Assembly: GCF_016616425.1 (NCBI RefSeq)
Contig: NZ_CP067101.1
Coordinates: 2,914,001-2,978,000, forward strand
Direction: 5' to 3'
DNA: 64,000 nt
Origin: Bradyrhizobium diazoefficiens
GTDB lineage: Bacteria; Pseudomonadota; Alphaproteobacteria; Rhizobiales; Xanthobacteraceae
Shown: positions 44,685 to 53,001 of the stretch, piece by piece
Layout: every line of letters starts with the position of its first letter
Position numbering within the stretch: the stretch's first letter is position 1
The notes under the pieces: model-generated
Told to the model about the DNA's origin: nothing
The model's input: the letters and a program-made list of their open reading frames with translations, nothing else
The model's database searches: none
Position numbers and translations under genes: made by a program

Positions 44685-45347
44685 CTAATCGTCTGAATAG
44701 CGCTGCTCGGCCCAGGGATCGCCGCGGTTGTGATAGCCGCGAACTTCCCAGAAGCCCGGCGCGTCCCCGGTCAGGAATTCGATGGCCTGAAGCCATTTCG
44801 CGCTCTTCCAGAAATAGAGGTGGGGCACGACCAGGCGCACCGGGCCGCCATGCTCCTCCGTCAGCGGCTGGCCCGACCAGCTATGGGCGAGCAGCGCATC
44901 CTCGGCGGCAAAGTCTTCCAGCGTGAGGTTGGTGGTGTAGCCGTCATGGGAATGCAGCACCACGAAGCGTGCATCCTCGCGCGGTTGGCAGGCCGCGAGC
45001 AGCTCGCGCGTGGCGAGCCCTTCCCACTCATTGTCGTAGCGCGACCAAGTGGTGACGCAGTGGATGTCGGAGGTAAACCGGGCCTGCTTCTGCGCAGCGA
45101 ACTCCGCAAAGGTCCAGAACACGGGGTTCTCGATCGCACCGTAAACGTCAAGCCGCCAGCGTTCGCGCGACACCGGCGGCACGACCCCGAGATCGAGCAC
45201 AGGCCAGTCCTTGGTGAGGTGCTGTCCGGGCGGCAGGCGCTGATCCCTGGGACGCGCGACTCTGCCGGTGAGGAAGCGGCCTTCGCGTGCCCACTTTTCC
45301 TTGGTGCGCGTCAGCTTGCTATCGGACGGCGGCTCGTCGTCGGCCAT
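44685..45347 (-). CDS. Sulfite oxidase-like molybdopterin oxidoreductase
   Basis: 220-residue protein of the sulfite oxidase/YedY superfamily. The molybdenum-ligand cysteine is Cys97 in SDIHCVTTWSRYDNEWEG, and VVLHSHDGYTTN and HGGPVRLVVPHLYFWKSAKW are also typical. No twin-arginine or other signal peptide is seen, so it should stay in the cytoplasm, unlike periplasmic MsrP (YedY). Its substrate is unknown. It lies 73 bases after the P450 gene and 25 before the hydrolase-OsmC gene, which suggests one redox-stress or xenobiotic operon. Confidence 0.88.
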   Translation of the reverse strand: MADDEPPSDSKLTRTKEKWAREGRFLTGRVARPRDQRLPPGQHLTKDWPVLDLGVVPPVSRERWRLDVYGAIENPVFWTFAEFAAQKQARFTSDIHCVTTWSRYDNEWEGLATRELLAACQPREDARFVVLHSHDGYTTNLTLEDFAAEDALLAHSWSGQPLTEEHGGPVRLVVPHLYFWKSAKWLQAIEFLTGDAPGFWEVRGYHNRGDPWAEQRYSDD

Positions 45348-45420
45348 GGTTTACTCGTGGCGGTGCATCGCGGAGGCGGGCTCGGCGTCGCAGTAATCTC
45401 CCCGGCGCTGCCGGAAAGGC

Positions 45421-46641
45421 TTACATCGCCTTTCCGAGCAAGATTGGCAACTGGCGGGGGCCTCTCACGGTGCCCTGCGACCAGGTCACGGTGCCTGCCG
45501 GATCGAGCGCGAAATCCGGAATGCGTTTCAGCCATTCCTCCAGCGCAACCTGCATCTCCATGCGGGCCAGGTTGGAACCGACGCAACGGTGGATGCCAAG
45601 GCCGAAGGCGGCGTGGCGGTTCTCCCGGCGGTCGATCACGACCTTGTCAGCATCAGGAAACATCTTGGGATCGCGGTTTGCGGCCGGGAAGGACAGCAGC
45701 ACCATGTTGCCCGCCTTGACCGGACAGCCCGAGATCGTCGTCTCCTTGACCACCTCGCGGGCCATCGTCACCGGCGAATAGGCGCGCAGCAGCTCCTCCA
45801 CCGCGGTCGGGATCAATGCAGGCTCGGCAATCAGCCGCTCGCGGTCGGCGGGCGTCCTGGCAAGATGCCAGAGCGACGAACCGATCGCGCTCCAGGTGGT
45901 GTCGATGCCGGCGATCAGGAGCAGGCGCAGCGAGCCAAGGACGTGCGAGTCCTCGAGCGGGTTGCCTTCCTTGTCCTTGGCGTTCATCAGGTACGAGATG
46001 AGATCGTCGGTCGGCTTGGTCCTGCGTTCCTCGATGTGCGCGCTGAAATAGGCACTCATCTCCTGCACGGCCTGGAGCAGCCTGCTCTCGTCCTTGATGC
46101 CGAGCTCCAGGATCATGTGGATCCAGTTGATGAAGAGATCGCTGTCGCTCTCGGGAATGCCGAGCATGTGGGCGATCGCCCGAACTGGAATATATTTGCT
46201 GTAGCGCGCTGCGGCGTCGACCCTGCCGTCGGCGATGAATCCGTCGATCAGCTCGTTGCAGATCGTGCGCATCCGTGGCTCCAGCTTCTTCATCGCGTCC
46301 GGCGTGAAGGGGGGCAGCAGCAACTGCTTGGCCGGCTTGTGCACGGGCGGATCCGAGGTGATCGGCGGGGCAGCGTTCCTGCCGACCTCGGGACGGACGT
46401 CGCGCACGATGATGCGGCGCGACGAGAAATGCTCGGTGTCGTTGGCGATCTCGCGCACTGCCTCGTAAGTCGTCGGCAGGTAGCAGCCGAGAAAGCGCTT
46501 CGTGTGCACCACGGGGCTGGCAGCGCGCAACTCGTCCCAGATCGGGAAGGGATCCTCCGTCCACTGCGGATCGGTGTGGTCGAAATCGTGGACCCAATCG
46601 GTCACGGGCGGATGGGCGGCGGGCTGGCTGACGTCGGACAT
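45421..46641 (-). CDS. Cytochrome P450 (soluble bacterial type)
   Basis: 406-residue P450. The I-helix is LLLIAGIDTTWSAIGS, ExxR is in VEELLRAYSP, and the heme ligand is Cys353 in FGLGIHRCVGSNLARME. It has no fused reductase, so it needs a ferredoxin; one is encoded just upstream (53 bases away). ATG 46641 (MSDVSQPAAHPP) was chosen over the open frame reaching 46749. The substrate is unknown. Confidence 0.95.
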   Translation of the reverse strand: MSDVSQPAAHPPVTDWVHDFDHTDPQWTEDPFPIWDELRAASPVVHTKRFLGCYLPTTYEAVREIANDTEHFSSRRIIVRDVRPEVGRNAAPPITSDPPVHKPAKQLLLPPFTPDAMKKLEPRMRTICNELIDGFIADGRVDAAARYSKYIPVRAIAHMLGIPESDSDLFINWIHMILELGIKDESRLLQAVQEMSAYFSAHIEERRTKPTDDLISYLMNAKDKEGNPLEDSHVLGSLRLLLIAGIDTTWSAIGSSLWHLARTPADRERLIAEPALIPTAVEELLRAYSPVTMAREVVKETTISGCPVKAGNMVLLSFPAANRDPKMFPDADKVVIDRRENRHAAFGLGIHRCVGSNLARMEMQVALEEWLKRIPDFALDPAGTVTWSQGTVRGPRQLPILLGKAM

Positions 46642-46694
46642 CTCGAATCTCTCGGGGTTCGTGGTCGAAGACAGGCGAGCGGGAGGAGAGCGCG

Positions 46695-46904
46695 TCACTC
46701 CTCGATTACATCGATCGCGATTTCCGGGCAGTTGGATTTGGCGAGCCACGCTTTGTCTTCCAGACCCGGCGGAACGGTGCCGTCACCGGCTTCGTGAGCG
46801 TTGCCATATTCGTCGAGCTCGAACAGCTCCGGCGCGAGCGCCTTGCAGCGCGCGTGACCCTGGCATTTGTCGGGATCGACGTGAACCCTCAGTCGCGCTG
46901 TCAT
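46695..46904 (-). CDS. Small P450-type ferredoxin, [3Fe-4S]-like with CxxHxxC motif
   Basis: 69-residue ferredoxin. Cys14-x2-His17-x2-Cys20 and Cys59-Pro60 give three cysteines plus a histidine at the place of the usual second cysteine, a pattern seen in P450-linked ferredoxins. It should carry electrons to the P450 encoded next. ATG 46904 (MTARLRVHVDPDKC) is the start; the 24 extra codons upstream look like intergenic sequence. The gene is divergent from a TetR regulator. Confidence 0.92.
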   Translation of the reverse strand: MTARLRVHVDPDKCQGHARCKALAPELFELDEYGNAHEAGDGTVPPGLEDKAWLAKSNCPEIAIDVIEE

Positions 46905-47058
46905 GGCTGCATCCTCGGTCCTGTGCGCGGGGCCCGCAGGGCGGCGCGTTCCTCTTGTCAATTTTCTCCGCGGCATTACCGCGAGCTTTAAGTTATATGC
47001 TATTACATTCGCGGCAGGCTTCCCCTGTCAAGCGCAAACTTATAGGCTTGCCTTCAAC
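46905..47058. promoter_or_regulatory. Divergent promoter region between ferredoxin-P450 operon and tetR
   Basis: About 154 bases with a locally AT-rich stretch (46985-47045). It holds the near-direct repeats AAGTTATA and AACTTATA, about 40 bases apart, which may be part of the operator of the TetR protein. No clean palindrome was found. Confidence 0.35.
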
Positions 47059-47706
47059 ATGCGCTCCCATCTCGCTCGCAAGCCCGAAAACACCTACCAT
47101 CATGGCGATCTCCGCGACGCCATGATCAAGGCCGCACTGCGCCAAGCGGAGCGGGGCGGCGCCGAGGCGATCAGCATCAAGGCGCTGGCCAAGCAGCTTG
47201 GCGTCTCGCAGCCGGCGCCATATCGGCACTTTGCCGATCGCGAGGCGCTGCTTGCGGCCGTGACGACGGAGGCGTTCCGGCAGTTCAGTGCGATCTTGCG
47301 GGAGGCGATGGCGAGGCCGTCGAAACAATCAACGCTGTCGCGGCTGGCGCAGGCGACACTCGAGTTCGGTCTGCGCCGCAACGGCATCTACCGTTTGATG
47401 TTCGCGTCGCGCACCGTCTCAAGCGCGGCCAAGGGCAGCGAGCTGCACGAGGCCACGCGTGAGACGTTTGCGCTCGTGATCGAGGCGCTGGAAGCTCCCG
47501 CGGTCGGCTATTTGCGCGAGCGGCAAGCGCTCAAGATCTGGGCGGCGCTGCACGGCGTCGTGATGCTGGCCGAGCAGGGCCTGTTTACCGGCGAATCGGC
47601 GCACGCCACGCGCGAGGAACTGGTTGAGGACTTCGTCAGGGAAACGAAGGCCGCGCTCGCGGTCGCGATCAAGGGCGCGCGGCGTCGAAAACCGACTGGT
47701 CCCTAA
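47059..47706 (+). CDS. TetR/AcrR family transcriptional regulator
   Basis: 215-residue regulator with N-terminal helix-turn-helix (AISIKALAKQLGVSQPAPYRHFADREALLAAV) and a ligand-binding helical part of the WHG type (LKIWAALHGVVMLAEQGLF). It is divergent from the ferredoxin-P450-molybdoenzyme-OsmC run and is its probable repressor. The open frame from 46903 crosses the promoter; ATG 47059 (MRSHLARKPENTYHHGDL) is the family N-terminus. Its end overlaps the racemase gene by four bases on the other strand. Confidence 0.92.
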   Translation: MRSHLARKPENTYHHGDLRDAMIKAALRQAERGGAEAISIKALAKQLGVSQPAPYRHFADREALLAAVTTEAFRQFSAILREAMARPSKQSTLSRLAQATLEFGLRRNGIYRLMFASRTVSSAAKGSELHEATRETFALVIEALEAPAVGYLRERQALKIWAALHGVVMLAEQGLFTGESAHATREELVEDFVRETKAALAVAIKGARRRKPTGP

Positions 47707-48341
47707 GCCTTCGCCTCCAACAGCGTCATCAGTTTGTTGACGGCGCTGTCAGGTGTGGTCACGACGGGACGACCGGTGGCTTCTGCGACCAGCGGTGCCG
47801 TCGCCGCAATGCTGAACTGCGCCAGCGCAATGACGTCGCAATCGCGCAGATCCTTTGACGCTTCGACGATCAGCCTGTCGTGCGTCGCGCGGTCGCCGCG
47901 GTCGAGCGCCGCCAGCGCGCCCTCGGCAAGTTTCGGCACGACCTGGATCGAGGCCGGAAACTCGGGCAGCATCGACATCAGCGTCGGCGGGAAGGTGGAG
48001 AGCAGGCCGACCCTTTTGCCCAACGTCACCGCCTGCTCGATCATGGCTTCATTCGGCTTCAGCACCGGCATCGGTGCATGCGCCCGCGCGACGGCCTCGA
48101 TGCAGGGACCGAATGCCGAGCAGGTGAACAGGATCGCGTTCGCGCCTGTCGCCGCCGCATAAGCGCCGAGCGCCAGGAAGCGCTCGGTCATCGCATCATT
48201 GAGTTTGCCATCGCGGGCCAGATCGGCCGACAGACTGTCGTCGAGCAGGTTCATCAGCTGCGCCCCTGGCCACGCCTTCGCGAACGCCGCTTCGATCGGG
48301 GCGATGGAATGCTTGAGGGCGTGGATCAAGGAGATGCGCAT
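47703..48341 (-). CDS. Aspartate/glutamate/hydantoin racemase family protein
   Basis: 212-residue protein of the Asp/Glu racemase superfamily. The first catalytic cysteine is visible in AILFTCSAFGPC. At the place of the second one the sequence reads VIALAQFSIAATAP, with Ser rather than Cys, so two-base racemisation is doubtful; arylmalonate decarboxylase-like or other one-cysteine chemistry is possible. It is the last gene of the SDR-amidase-racemase run (gap 37 bases). Confidence 0.82.
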   Translation of the reverse strand: MRISLIHALKHSIAPIEAAFAKAWPGAQLMNLLDDSLSADLARDGKLNDAMTERFLALGAYAAATGANAILFTCSAFGPCIEAVARAHAPMPVLKPNEAMIEQAVTLGKRVGLLSTFPPTLMSMLPEFPASIQVVPKLAEGALAALDRGDRATHDRLIVEASKDLRDCDVIALAQFSIAATAPLVAEATGRPVVTTPDSAVNKLMTLLEAKA

Positions 48342-48378
48342 GTCTGTCTCTTCTCTCGTGCCTCGTTCGCGCTGCGCG

Positions 48379-49797
48379 CTACGTCTTCACCTTCGGATCA
48401 ATCGGCGTCGTGCCGCGCAGGCCCAATATATCCTCCAGCACCTTCGCTCCGGCGATCACCTGCGCGTCGGCCCGCGGTGCGCCGACGACCTGCACGCCGA
48501 CCGGCAGGCCCGACGCCGTGAAGCCGCACGGCAGCGACAGCGAAGGGCAGCAGGCAAGCGTGATGGCGTAGACGATGCCGAGCCATTCGACGTAATTGTC
48601 AAACCTCTTGCCGGCGCATTCGGCGACATAGCGGTGTTCGATCGGGAAGGGCGGCACGATCGTCGTCGGCACCAGCAGGAGATCGTAGGTCTTGAAGAAC
48701 TCGACCGCCCGCGCGGTCATGCCGACGCGCTGGGCCTCGGCACGTTCGAGCCGCTCCACCGTGAGCTTGAGGCCTTCCTCAATGTTCCAGATCACCTCGG
48801 GCTTGAGCAGATCGCGCTTGGTCCGGAGAAGTTGCGCCTTGCTGATCGCGAAATCGAATGCACGCAGCACGTGGAAGCACTCATGCGCCTCGCGCCAGTC
48901 CGGATGTGCCTCCTCGACGATGGCGCCGGCCTCGGCAAAGCGTTCCGCCGCCTTCCGCGTGATCGCTTTCACTTCGGGATCGACAGGGGTGATGCCGAGA
49001 TCGGGTGAATAGGCGATACGCTTCGGCTTCCTGCCCGACTGCGCGGATGTCAGGAACGAGGTCGCGGGCGCCGGCAGCGACAGTGGATCGTCGGCGTAAT
49101 CGCCGCTCATGGCATCGAGCAGCAGCGCGAGGTCCTCGACGTTGCGGGCCATCGGTCCCTGCACGCCGAGATTGCGATCGATGCCCGCCTTCGGCGTGTG
49201 CGCGACGCGGCCGATGCTCGGCCGCATGCCCACGATGCCGCAGAATGCGGCGGGGCTGCGCAAGCTGCCGCCCATGTCGGAGCCTTGCGCCAGCCAGGCC
49301 ATGCCGGTGGCCAGGGCCACTGCAGCGCCGCCGGAGGAGCCAGCCGCGGATTTCGAAATGTCCCAGGGGTTGAGGGTCGCACCGAACACCTCGTTGAAGG
49401 TGTTGGCGCCGGCGCCGAATTCCGGCGTGTTGGATTTGGCGTAGACCACCGCGCCATTGGCTTCGAGATTCTCGACCATGAGGTCGGACTTCGCGGGGAT
49501 ATTGTCCTTGAAGATCGGCGAGCCCTGCGTGTTCAGCACGCCCGCAACGTCGGTCAGATCCTTGATCGGCACCGGCAGGCCCGCGAGCAGCCCGCGCGCA
49601 CCGGCCGGCTTCCGCATCAGCGCCTTGGCGCTGTCCCGCGCGCGATCGAAACACAGCGTCGGCAGCGCATTGACCTTGCCGTCAACCTCGCCAATGCGTT
49701 GCTCCAGCACGTCCAGCAGTTCGAGCGGCGAGACGTCGCCGGACCGCAGCTTGTCAACGATGGCGCATGCCGTTTCGCGGATCAGGTCTTGAGACAA
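48379..49797 (-). CDS. Amidase (amidase signature family)
   Basis: 472-residue Ser-cisSer-Lys amidase: Lys79 in PVPIKDLTDV, cis-Ser154 in SAAGSSGGAAVA and nucleophile Ser178 in GSDMGGSLRSPAAF, with the 24-residue spacing of the family. It hydrolyses a carboxylic amide to acid and ammonia; the substrate is unknown. It lies 26 bases after the SDR gene. Together with the racemase-family protein it suggests breakdown of a chiral amide. Confidence 0.93.
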   Translation of the reverse strand: MSQDLIRETACAIVDKLRSGDVSPLELLDVLEQRIGEVDGKVNALPTLCFDRARDSAKALMRKPAGARGLLAGLPVPIKDLTDVAGVLNTQGSPIFKDNIPAKSDLMVENLEANGAVVYAKSNTPEFGAGANTFNEVFGATLNPWDISKSAAGSSGGAAVALATGMAWLAQGSDMGGSLRSPAAFCGIVGMRPSIGRVAHTPKAGIDRNLGVQGPMARNVEDLALLLDAMSGDYADDPLSLPAPATSFLTSAQSGRKPKRIAYSPDLGITPVDPEVKAITRKAAERFAEAGAIVEEAHPDWREAHECFHVLRAFDFAISKAQLLRTKRDLLKPEVIWNIEEGLKLTVERLERAEAQRVGMTARAVEFFKTYDLLLVPTTIVPPFPIEHRYVAECAGKRFDNYVEWLGIVYAITLACCPSLSLPCGFTASGLPVGVQVVGAPRADAQVIAGAKVLEDILGLRGTTPIDPKVKT

Positions 49798-49823
49798 TTA
49801 CTTTACTCCTACCTCTTGATTGT

Positions 49824-50600
49824 CTAGCCCCAGCCGGCGCTGATGCCGCCATCGACGGTGTAGATCACGCCCGATGTATACGCGGCGCGGTCCGACGCCA
49901 GAAATGCCATGAGGTCGCCGATCTCGCGCGGATGCGCAGGACGGCCAAGCGGCAGGCTCTTCTGGAATTCATTGTAGCGGCTCTCGTCGCCGAACTGGTG
50001 CTTCGCCCGCGTCTTCAGCAGGGTGACGTGCCGATCGGTGCCGACAGGGCCGGGGTTGATGCCGACCACACGGATGTTGTCGGCGAGACTTTTTCCCCCG
50101 AGCGCTCGAGTGAAGGCCATCAGCGCGGCATTGCCGGCGCTGCCGCAGATATAGTTGGCGTCGAACTTTTCGCCGGCTGCACCGATGTCGTTGACGATGA
50201 CGCCGCCGCCCTTCGCCTTCATCTGCGCGTAGATCTGCCGCGTGAGGTTGATGTAACCGAACACCTTCAATTCCCAGGCATGCCGCCAGGTCGCCTCGTC
50301 GATCTTGTCGATCGAGCCGCCCGGGATGTCGCCGGCATTGTTGACGAGCACGTCGATGTCGACGGCTTCGCTGGCGAGTCGCGCCACGTCCTCGGCCTTG
50401 CGCAGATCGACGATGCTCGTTGCGGCATCGATCTGGTGTGTGGAACGCAATCGGTCGGCCAGCGCCTTGAGCTGGTCGCCGCTGCGCGCGGCAAGCAGGA
50501 GATGTGCGCCTTCCTCGGCAAACGTCTCGGCGGCCGCAGCGCCAATGCCCTTGGACGCGCCCGTGATCAGGACGCGCTTGCCACGCAGATGCAGATCCAT
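49824..50600 (-). CDS. SDR family oxidoreductase lacking the usual Tyr-Lys pair
   Basis: 258-residue short-chain dehydrogenase fold. The NAD(P) loop ITGASKGIGAAAAE, NNAG in VLVNNAGDIPGG and the C-terminal YTSGVIYTVDGGISAGW are normal. At the active site, however, the sequence is ANYICGSAGNAALMAF: aligned on the AAL that follows the usual YxxxK, the lysine is Asn and the tyrosine is Gly. A shifted Tyr is present four residues earlier but has no matching Lys. It may have lost dehydrogenase activity or use another mechanism. It is the first gene of the SDR-amidase-racemase operon. Confidence 0.88.
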   Translation of the reverse strand: MDLHLRGKRVLITGASKGIGAAAAETFAEEGAHLLLAARSGDQLKALADRLRSTHQIDAATSIVDLRKAEDVARLASEAVDIDVLVNNAGDIPGGSIDKIDEATWRHAWELKVFGYINLTRQIYAQMKAKGGGVIVNDIGAAGEKFDANYICGSAGNAALMAFTRALGGKSLADNIRVVGINPGPVGTDRHVTLLKTRAKHQFGDESRYNEFQKSLPLGRPAHPREIGDLMAFLASDRAAYTSGVIYTVDGGISAGWG

Positions 50601-50663
50601 GAGGGGTACTCGCAGGATGGGAACAGGATAAAATCAGTAGGCGCTCGGCCGCGCCATGGTCAA

Positions 50664-50712
50664 CATTGCAGTGCAGCGTTGCACTGCCGCCGCGTTTGGT
50701 CCATTGCAGTGC
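50664..50712. promoter_or_regulatory. Repeated CATTGCAGTGC boxes in a divergent promoter
   Basis: The 11-mer CATTGCAGTGC occurs at 50664-50674 and again at 50702-50712. The first copy also forms a perfect dyad GCAGTGCA-N4-TGCACTGC (50668-50687). The region separates the SDR operon (minus) from the tartrate dehydrogenase gene (plus), so this is a strong candidate operator for a shared regulator. Confidence 0.65.
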
Positions 50713-50756
50713 GATCAAAAAGGCGGCGGCCGCCGGACCAACCAAGGACGTTCTCG

Positions 50757-51830
50757 ATGAGCAAGAAACAATACCGGATCGCGGTCATTCCCGGCGACGG
50801 CATCGGCAAGGAAGTGATGCCCGAGGGCCTGCGCGTCCTGGAAGCGGCGGCGAAGAAGCACGGAGTCTCCCTACACTTCGATCATTTCGACTTCTCGTCG
50901 TGGGACTATTACGAGAAGCACGGCCAGATGATGCCCGATGACTGGAAGGAGAAGATCGGCAAGCACGACGCCATCTACTTCGGCGCAGTCGGCTGGCCGG
51001 CCAAGATTCCGGACCATGTCTCGCTGTGGGGCTCGCTGATCAAATTCCGCAGGGAGTTCGACCAATATGTGAACCTGCGCCCGGTGCGGCTGATGCCCGG
51101 CGTGCCGTCGCCGCTGGCGGGCCGCAAGCCCGGCGACATCGATTTCTGGGTGGTCCGCGAGAACACGGAAGGCGAATATTCCTCGGTCGGCGGCCGCATG
51201 TTCCCGGACACCGACCGCGAGTTCGTGACGCAGCAGACGGTGATGACCCGCACCGGCGTCGATCGCATCCTGAAGTTCGCCTTCGAGCTCGCGCAGTCGC
51301 GGCCGAAGAAGCACCTGACGTCGGCGACGAAGTCCAACGGCATCTCCATCACCATGCCCTATTGGGACGAGCGCGTGGAGGCGATGGCCCAGAAGTTTCC
51401 GAGCGTGAAGTGGGACAAGTACCACATCGACATTTTGACCGCGAACTTCGTGCTGCATCCGGATTGGTTCGACGTCGTTGTCGGCTCGAACTTGTTCGGC
51501 GACATCCTGTCCGACCTCGGCCCGGCCTGCACCGGCACCATCGGCATCGCGCCGTCAGGCAACATCAACCCCGAGGGCGATTTCCCCTCGGTGTTCGAGC
51601 CGGTCCATGGCTCGGCGCCTGATATCGCCGGGCAGGGCATCGCCAACCCGATCGGCGCGATCTGGTCGGGTGCGATGATGCTGGAGCATCTCGGCGAGAA
51701 GGAAGCCGGCAAGTCGATTGTCGAGGCGATCGAGCGCACGCTGGCCGAGCGCACGCTCCGCACCAAGGATCTCGGCGGCAATGCCGACACGACGGCTTGC
51801 GGCAAGGCGGTTGCGGATATGGTGGATTAG
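50757..51830 (+). CDS. Tartrate/D-malate dehydrogenase (isopropylmalate dehydrogenase family)
   Basis: 357-residue NAD-dependent beta-decarboxylating dehydrogenase. VIPGDGIGKEVMPEGLRVLE, WVVRENTEGEYSSVGGRMF, the metal-binding NLFGDILSDLGPACTG and FEPVHGSAPDIAGQGIANP are typical. YYEKHGQMMPDDW and GAVGWPAKIPDHVSLWG place it with tartrate dehydrogenase/D-malate dehydrogenase rather than LeuB. A long open frame back to 49767 is only the reverse of the SDR gene; ATG 50757 is the family N-terminus. It would convert tartrate or D-malate to oxidised or decarboxylated products. Confidence 0.92.
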   Translation: MSKKQYRIAVIPGDGIGKEVMPEGLRVLEAAAKKHGVSLHFDHFDFSSWDYYEKHGQMMPDDWKEKIGKHDAIYFGAVGWPAKIPDHVSLWGSLIKFRREFDQYVNLRPVRLMPGVPSPLAGRKPGDIDFWVVRENTEGEYSSVGGRMFPDTDREFVTQQTVMTRTGVDRILKFAFELAQSRPKKHLTSATKSNGISITMPYWDERVEAMAQKFPSVKWDKYHIDILTANFVLHPDWFDVVVGSNLFGDILSDLGPACTGTIGIAPSGNINPEGDFPSVFEPVHGSAPDIAGQGIANPIGAIWSGAMMLEHLGEKEAGKSIVEAIERTLAERTLRTKDLGGNADTTACGKAVADMVD

Positions 51831-51836
51831 GGTGGG

Positions 51837-51898
51837 GCGCTAGCGTAAGCGCTCCGCTATCGCGGTAAACTCCAGTGTCGTCCCGGCGAAAGCCGGGA
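51837..51898. repeat. Two hairpins between convergent dehydrogenase genes
   Basis: A small hairpin GCGCT/AGCGC (51837-51852) is followed by TCCCGGC-GAAA-GCCGGGA (51881-51898), a perfect 7-bp stem with GNRA loop. The second part (CGTCCCGGCGAAAGCCGGGATC) resembles a common rhizobial intergenic repeat. It may serve as a terminator for both directions. Confidence 0.6.
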
Positions 51899-51916
51899 TC
51901 CTGATCGCATCGCGTT

Positions 51917-52990
51917 TTAGCTCACGATCTTCTCGATCGCCGCCTGATCCAGCCCGAACTTCTTCCCGGCCTCCAAGATCTCCTGCCAGGTGGTCGGATC
52001 GACCGCAATGCCTTCGGCCAGGCGCTTCTTCTTGGTCTCGCGCTCGGGCTCGCCGGCGATTCTGACCTTGTCGACGCCGGCGCCGGGCGGTGAGCCGGTG
52101 TGCCAGGCGACGAAGCTCTCGACTTCACGTGCGAGGTTTTCGCCGGTGCCGAGCTTGTCCGGGTCGATGACGATCGAGAGCATGCCGTTGAGGACGTTGT
52201 ACTTGCCGTCGGACGGACCTTTGACCACCTGCCCGCCGGAGAGCGCGCCGCCGAGGATTTCGCACACCAGCGCGAGGCCCGATCCCTTGTGCTCGCCGAA
52301 CGGCAGGATAGCGCCGTGCGGCGGGATCACGGTGTAGCGCGGATTGGTGGTCGGCTTGCCTTCGTTGTCGATGATGGTGCCGGGCTCGAGCTCGACGCCC
52401 TTGTTGTGGGCGACGCGGGTCTTGCCCTGCGCGATCCTGCTGGTGGCGAAGTCGAGCACGATCGGCGCCTTGCCCCTGCGCGGGATGCCGACGCAGAACG
52501 GGTTGGTGCCGTGACGCGCATCGCTGCCGCCCCAGGGCGCCACAATCGGGCGTGAGATCACGTTGACGAAGTGGATCGAGACAAGCCCGTGGTCGATGCA
52601 CTGCTCGGCCCAGTGGCCGATGCGACCGATATGGTGCGAGTTGGAGAGGCCGACGAGACACACACCGTTGCGCTTGGCACGCTCGGCAGCCAGCTCCATC
52701 GCTTCATGGCCGATCACCTGGCCGTAGCCGGTGAGGCCGTCGAGGGTGAGAAGCGGCCCCGTGTCGAGCACGATCTTGACGTGCTGGTTCACGGCGAGGC
52801 CGCCGTTGGTGACGCTCTGGACATAGCGGGGGATCATGCCGACGCCGTGCGAGTCATGCCCCTTGAGATTGGCCTCGACGAGATTGGTGGATACGAGCTC
52901 GGCCTCGCGATCCGAGGAGCCGCCGGCCTTGACGATGGCACGGACAGCATTGGTGAGCGCTTCGGCCTTGATGGTGCGATAGTCAGCCAT
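51917..52990 (-). CDS. Malate/L-lactate/ureidoglycolate dehydrogenase family (Ldh2) protein
   Basis: 357-residue NAD(P)-dependent 2-hydroxyacid oxidoreductase of the Ldh2 family, which includes YbiC, ComC, DpkA and ureidoglycolate dehydrogenase AllD. Family blocks are NLVEANLKGHDSHGVGMIPR, the catalytic-histidine region LSNSHHIGRIGHWAEQC, and FGEHKGSGLALVCEILGGAL. ATG 52990 is preferred over the open frame to 53035. It is the last gene of a run LysR, M20 hydrolase, D-hydroxyacid dehydrogenase, Ldh2 (gap 11 bases). With an M20 amidohydrolase in the same operon an allantoate/ureidoglycolate-like route is possible. Confidence 0.9.
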   Translation of the reverse strand: MADYRTIKAEALTNAVRAIVKAGGSSDREAELVSTNLVEANLKGHDSHGVGMIPRYVQSVTNGGLAVNQHVKIVLDTGPLLTLDGLTGYGQVIGHEAMELAAERAKRNGVCLVGLSNSHHIGRIGHWAEQCIDHGLVSIHFVNVISRPIVAPWGGSDARHGTNPFCVGIPRRGKAPIVLDFATSRIAQGKTRVAHNKGVELEPGTIIDNEGKPTTNPRYTVIPPHGAILPFGEHKGSGLALVCEILGGALSGGQVVKGPSDGKYNVLNGMLSIVIDPDKLGTGENLAREVESFVAWHTGSPPGAGVDKVRIAGEPERETKKKRLAEGIAVDPTTWQEILEAGKKFGLDQAAIEKIVS

Positions 52991-53001
52991 TGTTGTTGCT
53001 C

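Noticed and set aside
46985..47045. Palindromic TetR operator
   Set aside because: The AAGTTATA and AACTTATA elements are near-direct, not inverted, copies, so only a loose regulatory region is claimed.
49767..50756. 330-residue N-terminal extension of the tartrate dehydrogenase
   Set aside because: The extension is the reverse of the SDR gene plus the divergent promoter; the family N-terminus begins at 50757.
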